Source: Zea mays
Taxonomy: Eukaryota > Streptophyta > Magnoliopsida > Poales > Poaceae
Reading direction: 5' to 3'
NCBI RefSeq assembly: GCF_902167145.1
Contig: NC_050098.1
Location: 129,468,207-129,532,206, forward strand
DNA length: 64,000 nucleotides
Each line of letters opens with the position of its first letter. Position 1 is the stretch's first letter. The notes beneath the pieces were generated by a model. That model did no database searches. It saw only the letters and a program-made list of their open reading frames with translations, and was not told where the DNA came from. Positions 10,633 through 21,079 of this stretch are shown one piece after another. The position numbers were made by a program, and so were the translations under genes.

Positions 10633-13011
10633 TTAGGCTTGGGACTTAGGTACCCAACTCTTGTTGGGTCCTACAAGGTTAGTCACAATTGTCTTAGGGA
10701 CCCAAATGCAAGTTTTATCACTCTTGCATTTTGCCCCTAATTTCCTAGCAACTATCTTCCTATCCTTTCTACAAATAGCAAAGGAAGCATTTAAAGCATG
10801 ATATATTATAGAAGGACCATCCATAACTTTTCCAGAAATATGAACAATATTCTTTCTAGGCACATGATGAACATATCTCCTAGACATATCTCTATCATGC
10901 ATATAAGAAGAACTAGAAGCAAACATAGCATATGAATCATAAGCATGTGAATCATAACTTTTATAGTCATTTCTAGCATGTCTCCTATTATGATACATAA
11001 AAGCATGGTTCTTTTTAGTACTACTTGCCATAGGAGCCTTTCCTTTCTTCTTGGCGGGGATGGGAACCTTATGGCTTGTTAAGTTCTTGGCTTCCCTCTT
11101 GAAGCCAAGTCCATCCTTAATTGAGGGGTGTCTACCAATCGTGTAGGCATCCCTCGCAAATTTTAGCTTATCAAACTCGCTCTTGCTAGTCTTAAGTTGA
11201 GCATTAAGACTAGCCAATTCATCATTAAGTTTGGAAATTGAAACTAGGTGTTCACTACAAGCATCAATGTCAAAATCTTTACACCTATTACAAGTTGCAA
11301 CAATTTCTACACAAGATGTTGATTTACTAGCTATTTCTAACTTAGCATTCAAATCATCATTAATGTTCCTTAAGTTAGAAATTGTCTCATGGCAAGAAGA
11401 TAATTCACAAGAAAGCATTTCATTTCTTTTAACTTCTAGAGCATGAGATTTTTGTGCTTCTACAAATTTGTCATGTTCTTCATACAACAAATCCTCTTGC
11501 TTTTCTAAAAGCCTATTCTTATCATTCAAGGCATCAATCAATTCATTAATTTTATCTACCTTGGTTCTATCTAGGCCCTTAAATAAACAAGAATAATCTA
11601 TTTCATCCTCATCACTAGATTCGTCCTCACTTGAAGAAGCATAAGTAGAGTTTTGAGTACATACCTTCTTCTCCCTTGCCATAAGGCATGTGTGACGCTC
11701 GTTGGGGAAGAGGGATGACTTGTTGAAGGCGGTGGCGGCGAGTCCTTCATTGTCGGAGTCGGAAGAGGAGCAATCCGAATCCCACTCCTTGCCTAGATGC
11801 ACTTCGCCCTTTGCCTTCTTATAGTTCTTCTTCTCCCTCTTGTTCCCTTGATCCTGATCACTATCATTGTCGGGACAGTTAGCAATAAAATGACCAAGCT
11901 TACCACATTTGAAGCATGAGCGCTTCTCCTTTGTCTTGGTCTTGCTTGGCTGCCCCTTGCGACCTTTTAGCGCCGTCTTGAATCTCTTGATGATGAGAGC
12001 CATCTCTTCATCATTAAGTCCGACAGCCTCAATTTGTGCCACCTTGCTAGGTAGCGTCTCCTTGCTTCTTGTTGCCTTGAGAGCAAGAGGTTGAGGCTCA
12101 TTGATTGGACCATTCAATGCGTCGTCCACGTATCTTGCTTCCTTGATCATCATTCGCCCGCTCACGAACTTTCCAAGTATCTCCTCGGGCGTCATCTTGG
12201 TGTACCTAGGATTCTCACGAATGTTGTTTACAAGATGAGGATCAAGGACAGTAAAAGACCTTAGCATTAGGCGGACGACGTCGTGGTCCGTCCATCGTGT
12301 GCTTCCATAGCTTCTTATCTTGTTGATAAGGGTCTTGAGCCGGTTGTACGTTTGGGTTGGCTCTTCTCCCCTTATCATAGCAAATCTCCCGAGTTTGCCT
12401 TCCACCAACTCCATCTTGGTGAGCATGGTGACGTCATTCCCCTCATGAGAGATCTTGAGGGTGTCCCAAATTTGCTTGGTGTTATCTAAGCCGCTCACTT
12501 TGTGATATTCATCCCTGCACAATGAAGCTAGAAGAACAGTAGTAGCTTGTGCATTTTTATGAATTTGCTCATTAATGAACATGGGACTATCCGTACTATC
12601 AAAGTGCATTCCACTCTCTACAATCTCCCATATACTAGGATGTAGAGAGAACAAGTGACTACGCATTTTGTGACTCCAAAATCCGTAGTCCTCTCCATCA
12701 AAATGAGGAGGTTTACCAAGTGGAATAGATAATAAATGAGCATTTGTACTTTGAGGAATACGAGAGTAATCAAAAGAAAAGTTCGAATTGACCGTTTTCT
12801 TTTTCTCGTAGTCGTCGTCGTCCTTTTGGGAAGAGGAAGATTCGTCGCTGTCGTAGTAGACGATCTCCTTTATGCGCCTTGTCTTCTTCTTCTTCCCGTC
12901 TTTGCGCTTGTGGCCCGAGCCCGAGTCGGTAGGCTTGTCATCCTTCGGCTCGTTGAAGATAGACTCCTTCTCGTTGTTGTTGACCACCATCCCCTTTCCC
13001 TTAGGATCCAT
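10633..13011 (-). CDS. Copia Gag (long, CCHC zinc knuckle)
   Basis: A 792-codon frame starting MDPKGKGMV 49 bp downstream of the LTR. The N-terminus is charged and lysine/aspartate-rich. The UBN2/Gag domain follows ([19 protein letters not shown] near residue 95, then [11 protein letters not shown] near 285). The nucleic-acid-binding CCHC knuckle [14 protein letters not shown] lies near residue 367. After it come an acidic segment ([19 protein letters not shown]) and a predicted coiled-coil region (about 480-620) rich in leucine, lysine and glutamate. The long C-terminal extension beyond the knuckle is typical of the SIRE/Maximus lineage. The protein would form the virus-like particle. The frame is fully open. 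It ends WVPKSQA just before Pol. Confidence 0.9.
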   Translation of the reverse strand: MDPKGKGMVVNNNEKESIFNEPKDDKPTDSGSGHKRKDGKKKKTRRIKEIVYYDSDESSSSQKDDDDYEKKKTVNSNFSFDYSRIPQSTNAHLLSIPLGKPPHFDGEDYGFWSHKMRSHLFSLHPSIWEIVESGMHFDSTDSPMFINEQIHKNAQATTVLLASLCRDEYHKVSGLDNTKQIWDTLKISHEGNDVTMLTKMELVEGKLGRFAMIRGEEPTQTYNRLKTLINKIRSYGSTRWTDHDVVRLMLRSFTVLDPHLVNNIRENPRYTKMTPEEILGKFVSGRMMIKEARYVDDALNGPINEPQPLALKATRSKETLPSKVAQIEAVGLNDEEMALIIKRFKTALKGRKGQPSKTKTKEKRSCFKCGKLGHFIANCPDNDSDQDQGNKREKKNYKKAKGEVHLGKEWDSDCSSSDSDNEGLAATAFNKSSLFPNERHTCLMAREKKVCTQNSTYASSSEDESSDEDEIDYSCLFKGLDRTKVDKINELIDALNDKNRLLEKQEDLLYEEHDKFVEAQKSHALEVKRNEMLSCELSSCHETISNLRNINDDLNAKLEIASKSTSCVEIVATCNRCKDFDIDACSEHLVSISKLNDELASLNAQLKTSKSEFDKLKFARDAYTIGRHPSIKDGLGFKREAKNLTSHKVPIPAKKKGKAPMASSTKKNHAFMYHNRRHARNDYKSYDSHAYDSYAMFASSSSYMHDRDMSRRYVHHVPRKNIVHISGKVMDGPSIIYHALNASFAICRKDRKIVARKLGAKCKSDKTCIWVPKTIVTNLVGPNKSWVPKSQA

Positions 13012-13045
13012 CTCTTCGGGCGATTAGTCCCTTTTTGAAGAGAAC

Positions 13046-13060
13046 GGCTTTGATACCAAT
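13046..13060 (-). other. Primer-binding site of copia element
   Basis: The minus strand reads ATTGGTATCAAAGCC immediately downstream of the 5' LTR. It closely matches the TGGTATCAGAGC complement of the initiator methionine tRNA that plant copia elements use as primer. Confidence 0.9.
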
Positions 13061-14271
13061 TGAGAGCACCTAGAGGGGGGGTGAATAGGTGATCCTGTAA
13101 AACTTGAAACTTAAGCCACAAAAACTTGGTTAAGCGTTAGCACAATAATGCCAAGTGGCTAGAGAGGAGTCTCACAAAACACAATAACCACAAAGATATC
13201 AATCACAGAGATGGCACGGTGGTTATCCCGTGGTTCGGCCAAGACCAACGCTTGCCTACTCCACGTTGTGGCGTCCCAACGGACGAGGGTTGCAATCAAC
13301 CCCTCTCAAGCGGTCCAAAGACCCACTTGAATACCATGGTGTTTTGCTTTGCTTTTCTTAATCCCGTTTGCGAGGAATCTCCACAACTTGGAGCCTCTCG
13401 CCCTTACACTTGAAGTTCACAAAGAAGTACGGAGCAAGGGAGGGATTAGCAACTCACACAAGACACAAAGATCACAGCAAATACGCACACACAAGACCCA
13501 AACTTGAGCTCAAGAGACTAGCACACTAGAACAGAGCTCAAATCACTAGGATGTCGAACAAGTGCGCAGGAATGGAGTGTGAGTGATCAAGAGTGCTCAA
13601 GGAATGCTTGGTGTCCTCCTCCATGCGCCTAGGGGTCCCTTTTATAGCCCCAAGGCAGCTAGGAGCCGTTGGGAGCAATTTGGGAAGGCAATTCTTGCCT
13701 TCTGTCGCGTGGCGCACCGGACAGTCCGGTGCACACCGGACACTGTCCGGTGCCCGATTTCTTTCCTTCTATGGCGAAGCCGACCATTGGCAGCCATGGA
13801 GCCGTTGGCGCACCGGACATGTCCGGTGCACACCGGACAGTCCGGTGCCCCCTTCTAGCCGTTAGCTCAGCCATGTGTCCCGCGCAGATCGCGCGGCCGA
13901 CCGTTGGCTCACCGGACAGTCCGGTGAATTATAGTCGTACGTCGCCGGTGAATTCCCGAGAGCGGCCAGTTCGCTCGAGTCAGCCTGGCGCACCGGACAC
14001 TGTCCGGTGCACCACCAGACAGTTCGGTGCTCCCAGACTGAGCAGACTTTGGCTGAACAAAGCCATCTCATTTCCAATTCGATTTTTCCTATTTCCAGCA
14101 CTTAGACACAATACATTAGTCCATAAAATAATGTACTAAGTCTAGAAACATACCTTTTGACATGATTTGCACTTTTGTCCACCCCTTTTCATAGTTTAAC
14201 ACAAAAGCACTTGTGTTGGCACTTAAACACCAAAATACTTAGAAATGGCCCAAGGGCACATTTCCCTTTCA
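13061..14271 (-). repeat. 5' LTR of copia element
   Basis: 1211 bp, ends as in the left LTR. It carries the promoter. Relative to the left LTR it has an extra CCGGACAGTCCGG unit near 13717 and lacks units near 13905. Confidence 0.95.
13640..13647 (-). promoter_or_regulatory. Copia LTR TATA box
   Basis: The minus strand reads GGCTATAAAAGGG here, in the middle of the 5' LTR and pointing towards gag. The same sequence occurs in the other LTR. Confidence 0.65.
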
Positions 14272-14276
14272 GCAAA
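14272..14276. repeat. Right target-site duplication GCAAA of the copia element
   Basis: Identical to 5400-5404. Confidence 0.95.
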
Positions 14277-14421
14277 GCAGATTATACACGGACAAAGGGG
14301 TAAAGATATATTACGAGGTACGCACAAATTTACATAGATTTCTTTACAATCATATTACAAAATTTTCTCTAGAATCTTCTGCAGCAAAGCCTTTCGGAGC
14401 ATCTGTTAGGGCTTCAGCTCA

Positions 14422-15280
14422 TCATTCTTTAGCTTCATCATCCTGTACATATTAAAACGGAATGAGAAAAGCGCAGACTTCAAGGAGAAGGTAAAAGTAA
14501 CAAGTATAAGTTTCTCACTGGCTTAAGGTGGCTCCGAGCTTCGTCACCAGCCATTTTTCGCCCGCCGTTTATCCAAATCTGAGTCATAAACCTGTTTCCT
14601 ATGCTTCGAGCTAGGCTGGGGATGTCAATCAAATCTGCTGGTGACAAACTGAAGTTTGGCCTATTAACAATTTTCCCGTGCGCGCAGCCAGCCTTTAGGA
14701 AAGCAGTAGCTGTGCCTCGAGAAGCTAATAGGGCGCAGAAATCGGCATGCCCAGCGATAACTTCGTCAAGTGCATCAACTTCGCCCTCAATGTATTCAAA
14801 GGTGCTTGGCAGGTTTTCAGCTGAAGGTGTAAACTTCTCAGAGCTGGCTCCAATTGAGTAAAAGACATCCTTCAGCCGCTGCACACATCGGTTGCCGAAG
14901 TCTAAACATTTTTCCTGAAGCTCCTTCAATGATTTCTGCAAATTTGAACTCTTCTCAATTTCGGTTTTGAGATTTGTTTCAAGATTCTTCTTTTCTTGCT
15001 CAGATTTTTCTGATTTTATGAGTAATTCGCTGTTTAATCTGTCAATTTCGGCTTGAGCTTCAGCCAGCGAACCCTCCATAGAGTGAATGACGAAGTCCTT
15101 CTTCTCCAAGGCAGCTTCGTGATCTTTAACTTTATTTTCAATATCTTGAATGACGAAGTCCTTTTTCTCCAAAGCAGCTTCGTGACTTTCGACTTTATTT
15201 TCTAGATCTTTGATTGTACCTTCGTTTTTCTCGTCTTCAAGATCTTGTTGCATCCTCAGCACTTTACTTAGTAATATACT
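14422..15280 (-). CDS. Grande antisense gene, 3' exons (coiled-coil protein)
   Basis: The exon 15280-14519 and a short last exon 14442-14422 are inferred from splice signals. The intron 14518-14443 (76 bp) begins GTGAGA and ends TGTACAG; joining the exons adds six residues and a TGA. The upstream intron 15346-15281 (66 bp) begins GTAAAA and ends TTTTGCTAG and keeps the frame. The product is a long heptad-type coiled coil with a duplicated phrase of about 20 residues containing HEAALEKKDFVI (residues about 27-70 of the exon). A globular C-terminal part follows, with ADFCALLASRGTATAF. An antisense gene at this place is known in Grande-type elements; its function is unknown. Confidence 0.6.
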
Positions 15281-15346
15281 CTAGCAAAACAACCTTCGTC
15301 AGAAAACATCTTAATTCAATAAATAATAAAAAGTTGAGAGTTTTAC

Positions 15347-15898
15347 CTTGAAATTAGCGTAGAACAAGCTATCGGCGATATGCTGTCGCTGGTACCTGCA
15401 GAGGTCCGCCTCAATCTTCGGCAGGCCAACATTCTTCGAGAAAGTCCTAACGACCTTGGCCTCGGTTCGATTCTGAAGGAATCTCAGTTTCCCTACATTG
15501 ACTCCGCCAAACAGCAGAGCCCCTGGTTTGTACCCACAGGATACAGCATATTTCTTTAGCTCTTCTTTTTCAGTTTCTGATAACTCTTGCCCTAGTATAT
15601 CTTGAAAATTGAAGTTTTCCTCTTCCAAAGTATCTTCAATTTGCTTTTTTCCTTTCTCAATTGTTGTGTCCACCGCGGCCGCAGCAGCTTCTTCCTCAGC
15701 CATTTTTAGAAGCATGTTATCAATATCACCAAGTGTGGTTTCTAGATTAGGATCTTCGGCGGTCTCGGTTTCGGCATCTTCGGCTCCGGTGGCTGCGGCT
15801 TCGGCAGCGCCAGCGCTCTCAGTAATTGGTATTTTTGACGCTGATGCCGGCGGTGGTGTCTGGTGAATAACGTCGGTCACTTGGATAATTCTCCGTTT
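15347..15898 (-). CDS. Grande antisense gene, middle exon
   Basis: The open frame runs from just after a stop at 15901-15899 to the donor at 15347. The protein is acidic and alanine/glutamate-rich (AEAAATGAEDAETE) at its start, then carries GYKPGALLFGGVNVG and ends ADSLFYANFK at the splice site. It overlaps the end of the preceding antisense frame by 4 bases (GTGA) in a different phase. The link between the two is unresolved; it could be a missed intron, a frameshift mutation, or a separate start. Confidence 0.55.
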
Positions 15899-17493
15899 TT
15901 AAGCTTAGCAGGACTTTCCGTGGCCGAAGGCTCCTTTTCCTTCTGAAAAAGATTTGTCAGTTCTAGCACCAGCGAACTTAGCTTGATAGGCAAAGGTTCA
16001 ATCATTACCTTTAGAATTTCTTCCACATCGGCAGCAGAAGGCATCGCGGGAACTTCTTCTTCATGGCCCGACGTTTTTGGTTTCGGGGATGTAGCTTTCC
16101 TTTTCTTTGAAGTAATTATCTTCGGCTCAGGACTCAGTTTTCTTTTCTCAGAAATTTCTTTGTCCTTTTTAGCCAGTTTAGTAGTAGCTTCTTCGTCAAG
16201 GGCGCTGGCAACTCTTTTTCTTTTCTGGCCTTCAGCAACTTTGCCCAACTGCTCATAGTCAGGATAATCAAAATTCAAAGCATCCATCACCCGATTCATT
16301 CTTTGCTTCGGACAAGTACCGAAGGCCACAGTCATTAATTGATCTTCTTTCTTAGAATAGTTGCTGAGGATCTCATTGCACATAACCTCAATTGTATCCA
16401 ACCACTCTTGGCAAGGTGCTTTAAAATGTTTTCTAAACTTGAAATAATAAGGTAGCCGAACAAGCTCTTTCTTCTTCTTCTCCCCTCTCAGCTTCGGCAT
16501 GTCCCATTCCTTCAAAGATGGGAATACTCTGAAGGCTAAGAATTCTTGGACCAGATCCCTGGTGCCAATGTGCTCTACAACAACCCGAAATTCACCCAGT
16601 GCAATCTGGCATGGGCTATCTGGATCCATGACGCATTGGGGCCTAGTTACTCCGAAGGTTAACCTTAAAGGGCTCTGAACCAGCTTTTCCTTCTTTTCAT
16701 CCACTTTGACATAAAACCATTCACTCTTCCAGCCAGCTGACCATTTCGTACGATAGCTGATAACTGGATACTTGGCATCTTTCCGATATGAAAAATTGTA
16801 GCAGCCGAAATTATCATGCAACCCATCTTCTCTAGCTTTTGTCTGGTAATGAAGCTCGTGTGCCCGGCAAAAACCTTCGGCAAGTGGTTCTGCCTCCTGG
16901 CTTCGGAGTGCCCAGATGTAAACACTAAGCCTAACAATGGCGTTAGGGGTTAACTGATGAAGGTGAATTCCAAATCTCTCTAAAACATCTGCAATCATCC
17001 CATGCAGGGGAAATCTTAACCCTGCTTTGAAGAAGCTTTTAAAAACCACCACTTCATCTTTTTCGGGCTTCGGGGTAACTTCCTCTCCCCCGAAGCGAAT
17101 TAGCTCCTTCTTGTCTTCGCTGAAATAGCCTAGCTTCAGTAACTTAGCCATATCACCTTTGGTAATAGTAGACTTCCCAAACTCTAAGTGGCTGGGTTTA
17201 GATGGCATTGCACCGTACTCATCTTCAATTTCATCTTCTTCAACGTCAGCTTGTGTTGCTTCGGCAGCAGGTGTGTCCTCTGATGATACCAGCCCAGAAC
17301 GCCTCATTGCTTCGGAAATCGGAACAGTTTCAGTGGCTTCAGTCTCATCTCCATCACGCTCAACCCTGGCAGTGGAGCGCACTCTAGCCATTTGATTATG
17401 AATTTCTAGAAGTTTTTTGAAATTAACGACCTTTTTTCCGAAGCTCTTCTTGTGACGAAGCAGAATCCAAAGTGGTGCTTCGTTTGATTGCAA
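15877..17493 (-). CDS. Grande antisense gene, 5' exon: 'putative gypsy type transposon' domain protein
   Basis: A 538-codon open frame opposite to pol. Two starts are possible: Met at 17493, or the downstream MARVRST at 17391, which is followed by an acidic linker. Residues about 150-340 resemble the plant 'putative gypsy type transposon' family (Pfam PF04195, from memory), with FKAGLRFPLHGMIADVLERF and LSVYIWALRSQEAEPLAEGF. The C-terminal third is basic (KKRKATSPKPK), suggesting nuclear localisation. A TATA box lies at 17582-17589 on the same strand. The function in the life cycle is not known; conservation in Tat elements suggests an accessory role. That this long frame stays open in a gag-deleted element is notable. 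Confidence 0.7.
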   Translation of the reverse strand: MQSNEAPLWILLRHKKSFGKKVVNFKKLLEIHNQMARVRSTARVERDGDETEATETVPISEAMRRSGLVSSEDTPAAEATQADVEEDEIEDEYGAMPSKPSHLEFGKSTITKGDMAKLLKLGYFSEDKKELIRFGGEEVTPKPEKDEVVVFKSFFKAGLRFPLHGMIADVLERFGIHLHQLTPNAIVRLSVYIWALRSQEAEPLAEGFCRAHELHYQTKAREDGLHDNFGCYNFSYRKDAKYPVISYRTKWSAGWKSEWFYVKVDEKKEKLVQSPLRLTFGVTRPQCVMDPDSPCQIALGEFRVVVEHIGTRDLVQEFLAFRVFPSLKEWDMPKLRGEKKKKELVRLPYYFKFRKHFKAPCQEWLDTIEVMCNEILSNYSKKEDQLMTVAFGTCPKQRMNRVMDALNFDYPDYEQLGKVAEGQKRKRVASALDEEATTKLAKKDKEISEKRKLSPEPKIITSKKRKATSPKPKTSGHEEEVPAMPSAADVEEILKVMIEPLPIKLSSLVLELTNLFQKEKEPSATESPAKLKNGELSK

Positions 17494-17581
17494 GAGTCAA
17501 GCTTCGGCTATGGTTAAATTTTTGGCAGCAAAACAGTGCAATAGCAATGAACGCTGTGGTAACTTCACACCTACCCGTCTG

Positions 17582-17589
17582 TTTATATA
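17582..17589 (-). promoter_or_regulatory. TATA box of antisense gene
   Basis: The minus strand reads CACTATATAAACAG. A start about 30 bp downstream would give a leader of roughly 60 nt before the ATG at 17493. It lies outside the 3' LTR, so the antisense gene appears to have its own promoter. Inference from motif and spacing. Confidence 0.55.
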
Positions 17590-17833
17590 GTGCTGCAGGT
17601 AAGAAGATGAATCGTCAAGTCTTCTACACCGGACAAACAGTCGCTCGCACCCACTGAACGGTGGGCCACAAAACCCAAGAAGGTGAATCTGCATGGTGGG
17701 ACCGCTCCACGCTCGGAAATTGTATCGTTTCCCGGCAACGAGCTCAGTGAAGGTGTTTTTCGGAACTTCGGCATCCCGAAGCCTAAGAGACTTTTTTCAT
17801 GGATCAAGCTCGTTACAAAAAATGATCTAGCGC

Positions 17834-17847
17834 CGCGAAGGGGCTAA
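17834..17847 (+). other. Polypurine tract of Grande-like element
   Basis: CGCGAAGGGGCTAA abuts the 3' LTR start. It is short and purine-biased, as expected. Confidence 0.6.
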
Positions 17848-18469
17848 TGTTGGGACAATGCTTTGTCGCCGAAGGTCCTGCAGGAAGAAACACCTTCGGC
17901 AAATCTGTTTATACGTGCTACCGAAGCTACCGCTCATGAAGCTTCGGTACTATAACGTATCCGAAGACGAAGGATCGAACCGACTTAAAGATGGAATGAC
18001 TTCTTAGTCCATAAGGGTCTAAGTCATAATTGTAATCTTTTGTAAGGGGCATGATTGTAATTTCTCACACGCTGCGTCCTGTGCCTATAAATAGATGAAC
18101 AGTACTCCTTTACTGTTCACGCAATCTTGTAATCGTCAACGCATTACACTAGAACTATTGTTTTCTGCCAAGGCAAAGGTATAAATGTACCTAAATATTA
18201 TGTTTTAATATTTAGGTTCATATTAAAAAATAAGTGAATAATGTTATTCATTCTTGGTATTTTATAATGTTTTATATTTTATATTCATTTCACATTGTTT
18301 TATGTCTGACCACGAAGGTGTGACCTTCGTGATATATTGCCCATGACCTTCGTCCGAAGCTCATTAAATCCTTGGGGAGATAATGCTTCAGCGGACGAAG
18401 GGCATTAACATTTAACATTCTATGTTGCCTTGTTCTTAATTCATAGCATTTGAGAACAAGTCCCCAACA
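17848..18469 (+). repeat. 3' LTR of Grande-like element
   Basis: 622 bp, TGTTGGGACA...TCCCCAACA. About 98% identical by eye to 96-718. Confidence 0.95.
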
Positions 18470-18474
18470 AGAGC
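18470..18474. repeat. Right target-site duplication AGAGC
   Basis: Identical to 91-95. Confidence 0.95.
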
Positions 18475-20302
18475 CATTTCATCTTTGGAGCCGATTGGTG
18501 GGTACCACAAATTCCTTCATGTACTTCGGCCATGGCCAATATAGCATCATCTGGGCCCAAGCACTTAAGCAGGACGTCGTTGACTGTTCAGCGGTAGAGT
18601 TCATCACTCATCAAGACATACTTGAAAGATGTATGCCGAATGTTCTTATCTGTCCTGATATTGGGATTTCGTAAATAATTAAGTATAGGCGTCCTCCAAT
18701 CACTTGCCTCAGCTTCATTATCAGCCGATTCAATTAAGAGAACATTTCTGGTAACCCCGGACGGTCCGGCGTCTCGACGAGGACGGTCCGCGACTTGGGG
18801 AATTGGCCCTACACCGGTTATCAGATTTTCAGTGTCGTGGAATCTCCCTCGCTTTATCCGATAACCTGATGCATCTTGTGCCAGATTGTTAGCTCTATGA
18901 TTCTCAACTCTCGAAATATGCCGAATACTGAATTCGTCAAAAGAATGGATTATGCTCCAACAATTTTCAAGGTAACTATTCAGAGTACCATCAAAGCATT
19001 GATATTCTTCTAACACTTGTTCGACGACTAGCTGAGAATCACCAAATGCCTTCACATGTTTTACTCCCATACAATTTAAAAGTTCCAAGCCGAATAAGAG
19101 GGCCTCATATTCGGCTTGATTATTAGTGCAATAAGTTTTCAATCGGCTAGAGAAGTCGAAGGAGACATTACTTGGTGAAACAAGTACGATGCCAATTCCT
19201 TGCCCTTCATTGCAAACCAATCCATCAAAATATAAAGTCCAAGGAGTAATAGTGAGGTATGACATGTCTAGTTTATGAATATCATTAATCCGATGTTCTA
19301 CAATGAAATCCGCTACGACTTGGCCTTTCATAGATTTCAATGGTTCATAGGCCAAGTCATATTCTATGAGTGCATAAGCCCACTTACCAATTCTACCACT
19401 CATAATTGGGTTATGCAACATGTATTTGATCACATCGGCTTGACCAGAAACAGTGCAATGACTAGACAGTAAATAACATCTACAGTTGGTGCATGCATAA
19501 AACAAGCATAAGCATAACTTCTCAATAAAAGTGTACCTTGTTGCAGCATCCACCAACCTTCGGCTTAGATATGTCACCACATGCTCCTTCCCCTCAGTTT
19601 CTTGTGTCAGAACAGCCCCAATGACCTTATCTTCAGCTGCAATGTATAATCGGAAAGGTACTCCTGCTCGTGGTGCTTTTAATACGGGAGCCGAAGATAA
19701 GTATTTTTTGATGAGATCAAATGCTTCTTGTTGTTCTGCCCCCCAAGCAAATTCGGCATTATTCTTAAGCCGAAGAATAGGGGTGAACGCATCAATCTTC
19801 CCAGCTAGGTTAGAAATAAACCTTCGTAAATAATTCACCTTGCCGAGAAACTTCTGTACCTCGACCTTACAGGTCGGAGGTCCCACATTCCGAATAGACT
19901 TGATTCAGTCAGGGTCTATCTCTATACCATGTTCATGGATGACAAATCCTAAAAACTTACCAGCCGACACTCCAAAAGCGCATTTACGTGAGTTCATTTT
20001 CAAACCATACCAACACATTTTATCTAAGGCTTTGCGCAAATCAGCTATATGAGAACTAAACTCAGCCGATTTGACTACAATATCATCAATGTAAACTTCC
20101 ACAGTGTTTCCTAACAATTCATGGAAGATCAAATTCATAGCCCTCTGATAAGTAGCACCAACATTTTTCAGACCGAATGTCATGACAACCCACTCAAATA
20201 AACCAATGAAGCCTGAACATATAAAGGCCGTTTTAGACACATCTTCTTTGACCATGAAAATCTAATTATATCCGGCATTACCATCAAGGAAACTAATAAT
20301 TC
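18475..20302 (-). pseudogene. Gypsy A pol: C-terminal RT, RNase H, start of integrase
   Basis: Read leftwards from 20302: the RT palm begins (RIISFLDGNAGYN), followed by the catalytic YIDDIVVKS near 20085, the thumb (FLGKVNYLRRFISNLAGK), the tether, and RNase H with YFDGLVCNEGQGIGIVL, NNQAEYEALL and FGDSQLV. Then come the connection and the first half of the integrase zinc finger (HEGICGTH). In-frame stops are at 20262-20264 (TAG), 19905-19907 (TGA) and 18588-18590 (TGA). Each fits a single C-to-T or G-to-A change, the usual decay of methylated elements. The protein continues at 26639 on the right and at 95 on the left. Confidence 0.85.
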
Positions 20303-20307
20303 TATTT
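20303..20307. repeat. Left target-site duplication TATTT of LTR-like block
   Basis: TATTT precedes TGTGACACC. TATTT recurs at 26634-26638. Removing the block and one copy restores an uninterrupted RT motif in gypsy A. Confidence 0.9.
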
Positions 20308-21070
20308 TGTGACACCCCAGGTGTCTAATTTGCATTATGTCGGGAGATTAATCCTAATCTCGGATGCTCAGTAAAAATTTCTATTTCTCGATCGTACCTA
20401 TCTCTGTTTATCAGGCTTTCTCTTGGAAGTTCACCGAATTCAGAGTTAATCGATCGCGAGAAACAACCGATTTTGGAGCGTGTTAAGACTTTTATTTCTC
20501 GAAACGAATGCAAACTCGAAGATCATTCTCGAATTATAAATCTCGTCTAAAGCTCATATTAATCAAACGCTCGACCGTTGCTGGTCGCGCTGTGTCCGAA
20601 TCCAATTTCTCGATGTTCGATCGATGTCCAACTATTTTAATCCGAGTCCATACTCACAAACGAAATAATCAATATGTCGTCCTCTAATCAATTTTTATCC
20701 GACTCGGCCAAATACCTTATGTCTGAACCGAATTGAAAAACCCACTCCGGCAACGATTTTAAAATATCGCGATTCGCCTTCTCCGACTAAAAATCCAAAG
20801 CCGATCAAATCTCAGGACGATTTATTTTCCAATCACGTGTAGGTAATTATTTCCGAGCAAATTCAAATCAAACTCTCGGTCGAATTAATCGTTCAATTGT
20901 CCGTTCGTCCGAACTCTATTTCGCTCTATTTTTCTGTAGCGACGAATTCCGCAGGAGCATTTTTACTCTGGAAATAATTCAGCGCGACACGATTTAGCGT
21001 GTTGGGGCAAGTCCATTCCGGCCCATTTGGCCCACTAAGAACCCCACTAAAACCCTAGCCCTCACATGTC

Positions 21071-21079
21071 TATAAATAT
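21071..21079 (+). promoter_or_regulatory. TATA box of LTR-like block
   Basis: TCTATAAATATGAGG lies 765 bp into the block and is followed by an abrupt change to GC-rich leader-like sequence. This fits the U3/R border of a long LTR. The direction is plus. Confidence 0.55.

Larger units (their letters stand above)
5405..14271 (-). mobile_element. Opie/Ji-like Ty1/copia (SIRE/Maximus lineage) element, complete, minus strand
   Basis: Two LTRs (5405-6631 and 13061-14271) enclose a large gag ORF and a complete pol ORF on the minus strand, a PBS beside the right LTR and a PPT beside the left LTR, so transcription runs leftwards. The ends are TG...CA on both strands and the GCAAA duplication is perfect. 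The gene order protease-integrase-RT-RNase H is that of Ty1/copia. The long Gag with a CCHC knuckle and coiled-coil region, and the 1.2-kb LTR opening with GAGAGCACCTAGAGGGGGG, are typical of maize Opie/Ji. It sits inside the spacer of the Grande-like element, so it inserted later. By eye the LTRs differ by about 16 substitutions plus a few indels. Confidence 0.9.
96..18469 (+). mobile_element. Grande-like Ty3/gypsy (Tat lineage) element, gag-deleted, with nested copia insertion
   Basis: The ends are a pair of near-identical 622-623 bp LTRs (TGTTGG...CCAACA) flanked by AGAGC. Without the 8.9-kb copia element inside it and one copy of the GCAAA duplication, it is about 9.5 kb. Full Grande elements are remembered as roughly 13-14 kb, and the difference fits the loss of most of gag. 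The plus strand carries a gag remnant, protease, RT, RNase H and integrase. The stretch between pol and the 3' LTR carries a large gene on the opposite strand, a hallmark of Grande and other Tat elements. By eye the two LTRs differ by about 12 substitutions and one 1-base indel, so the insertion is fairly recent. The family assignment is from recall. Confidence 0.85.
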
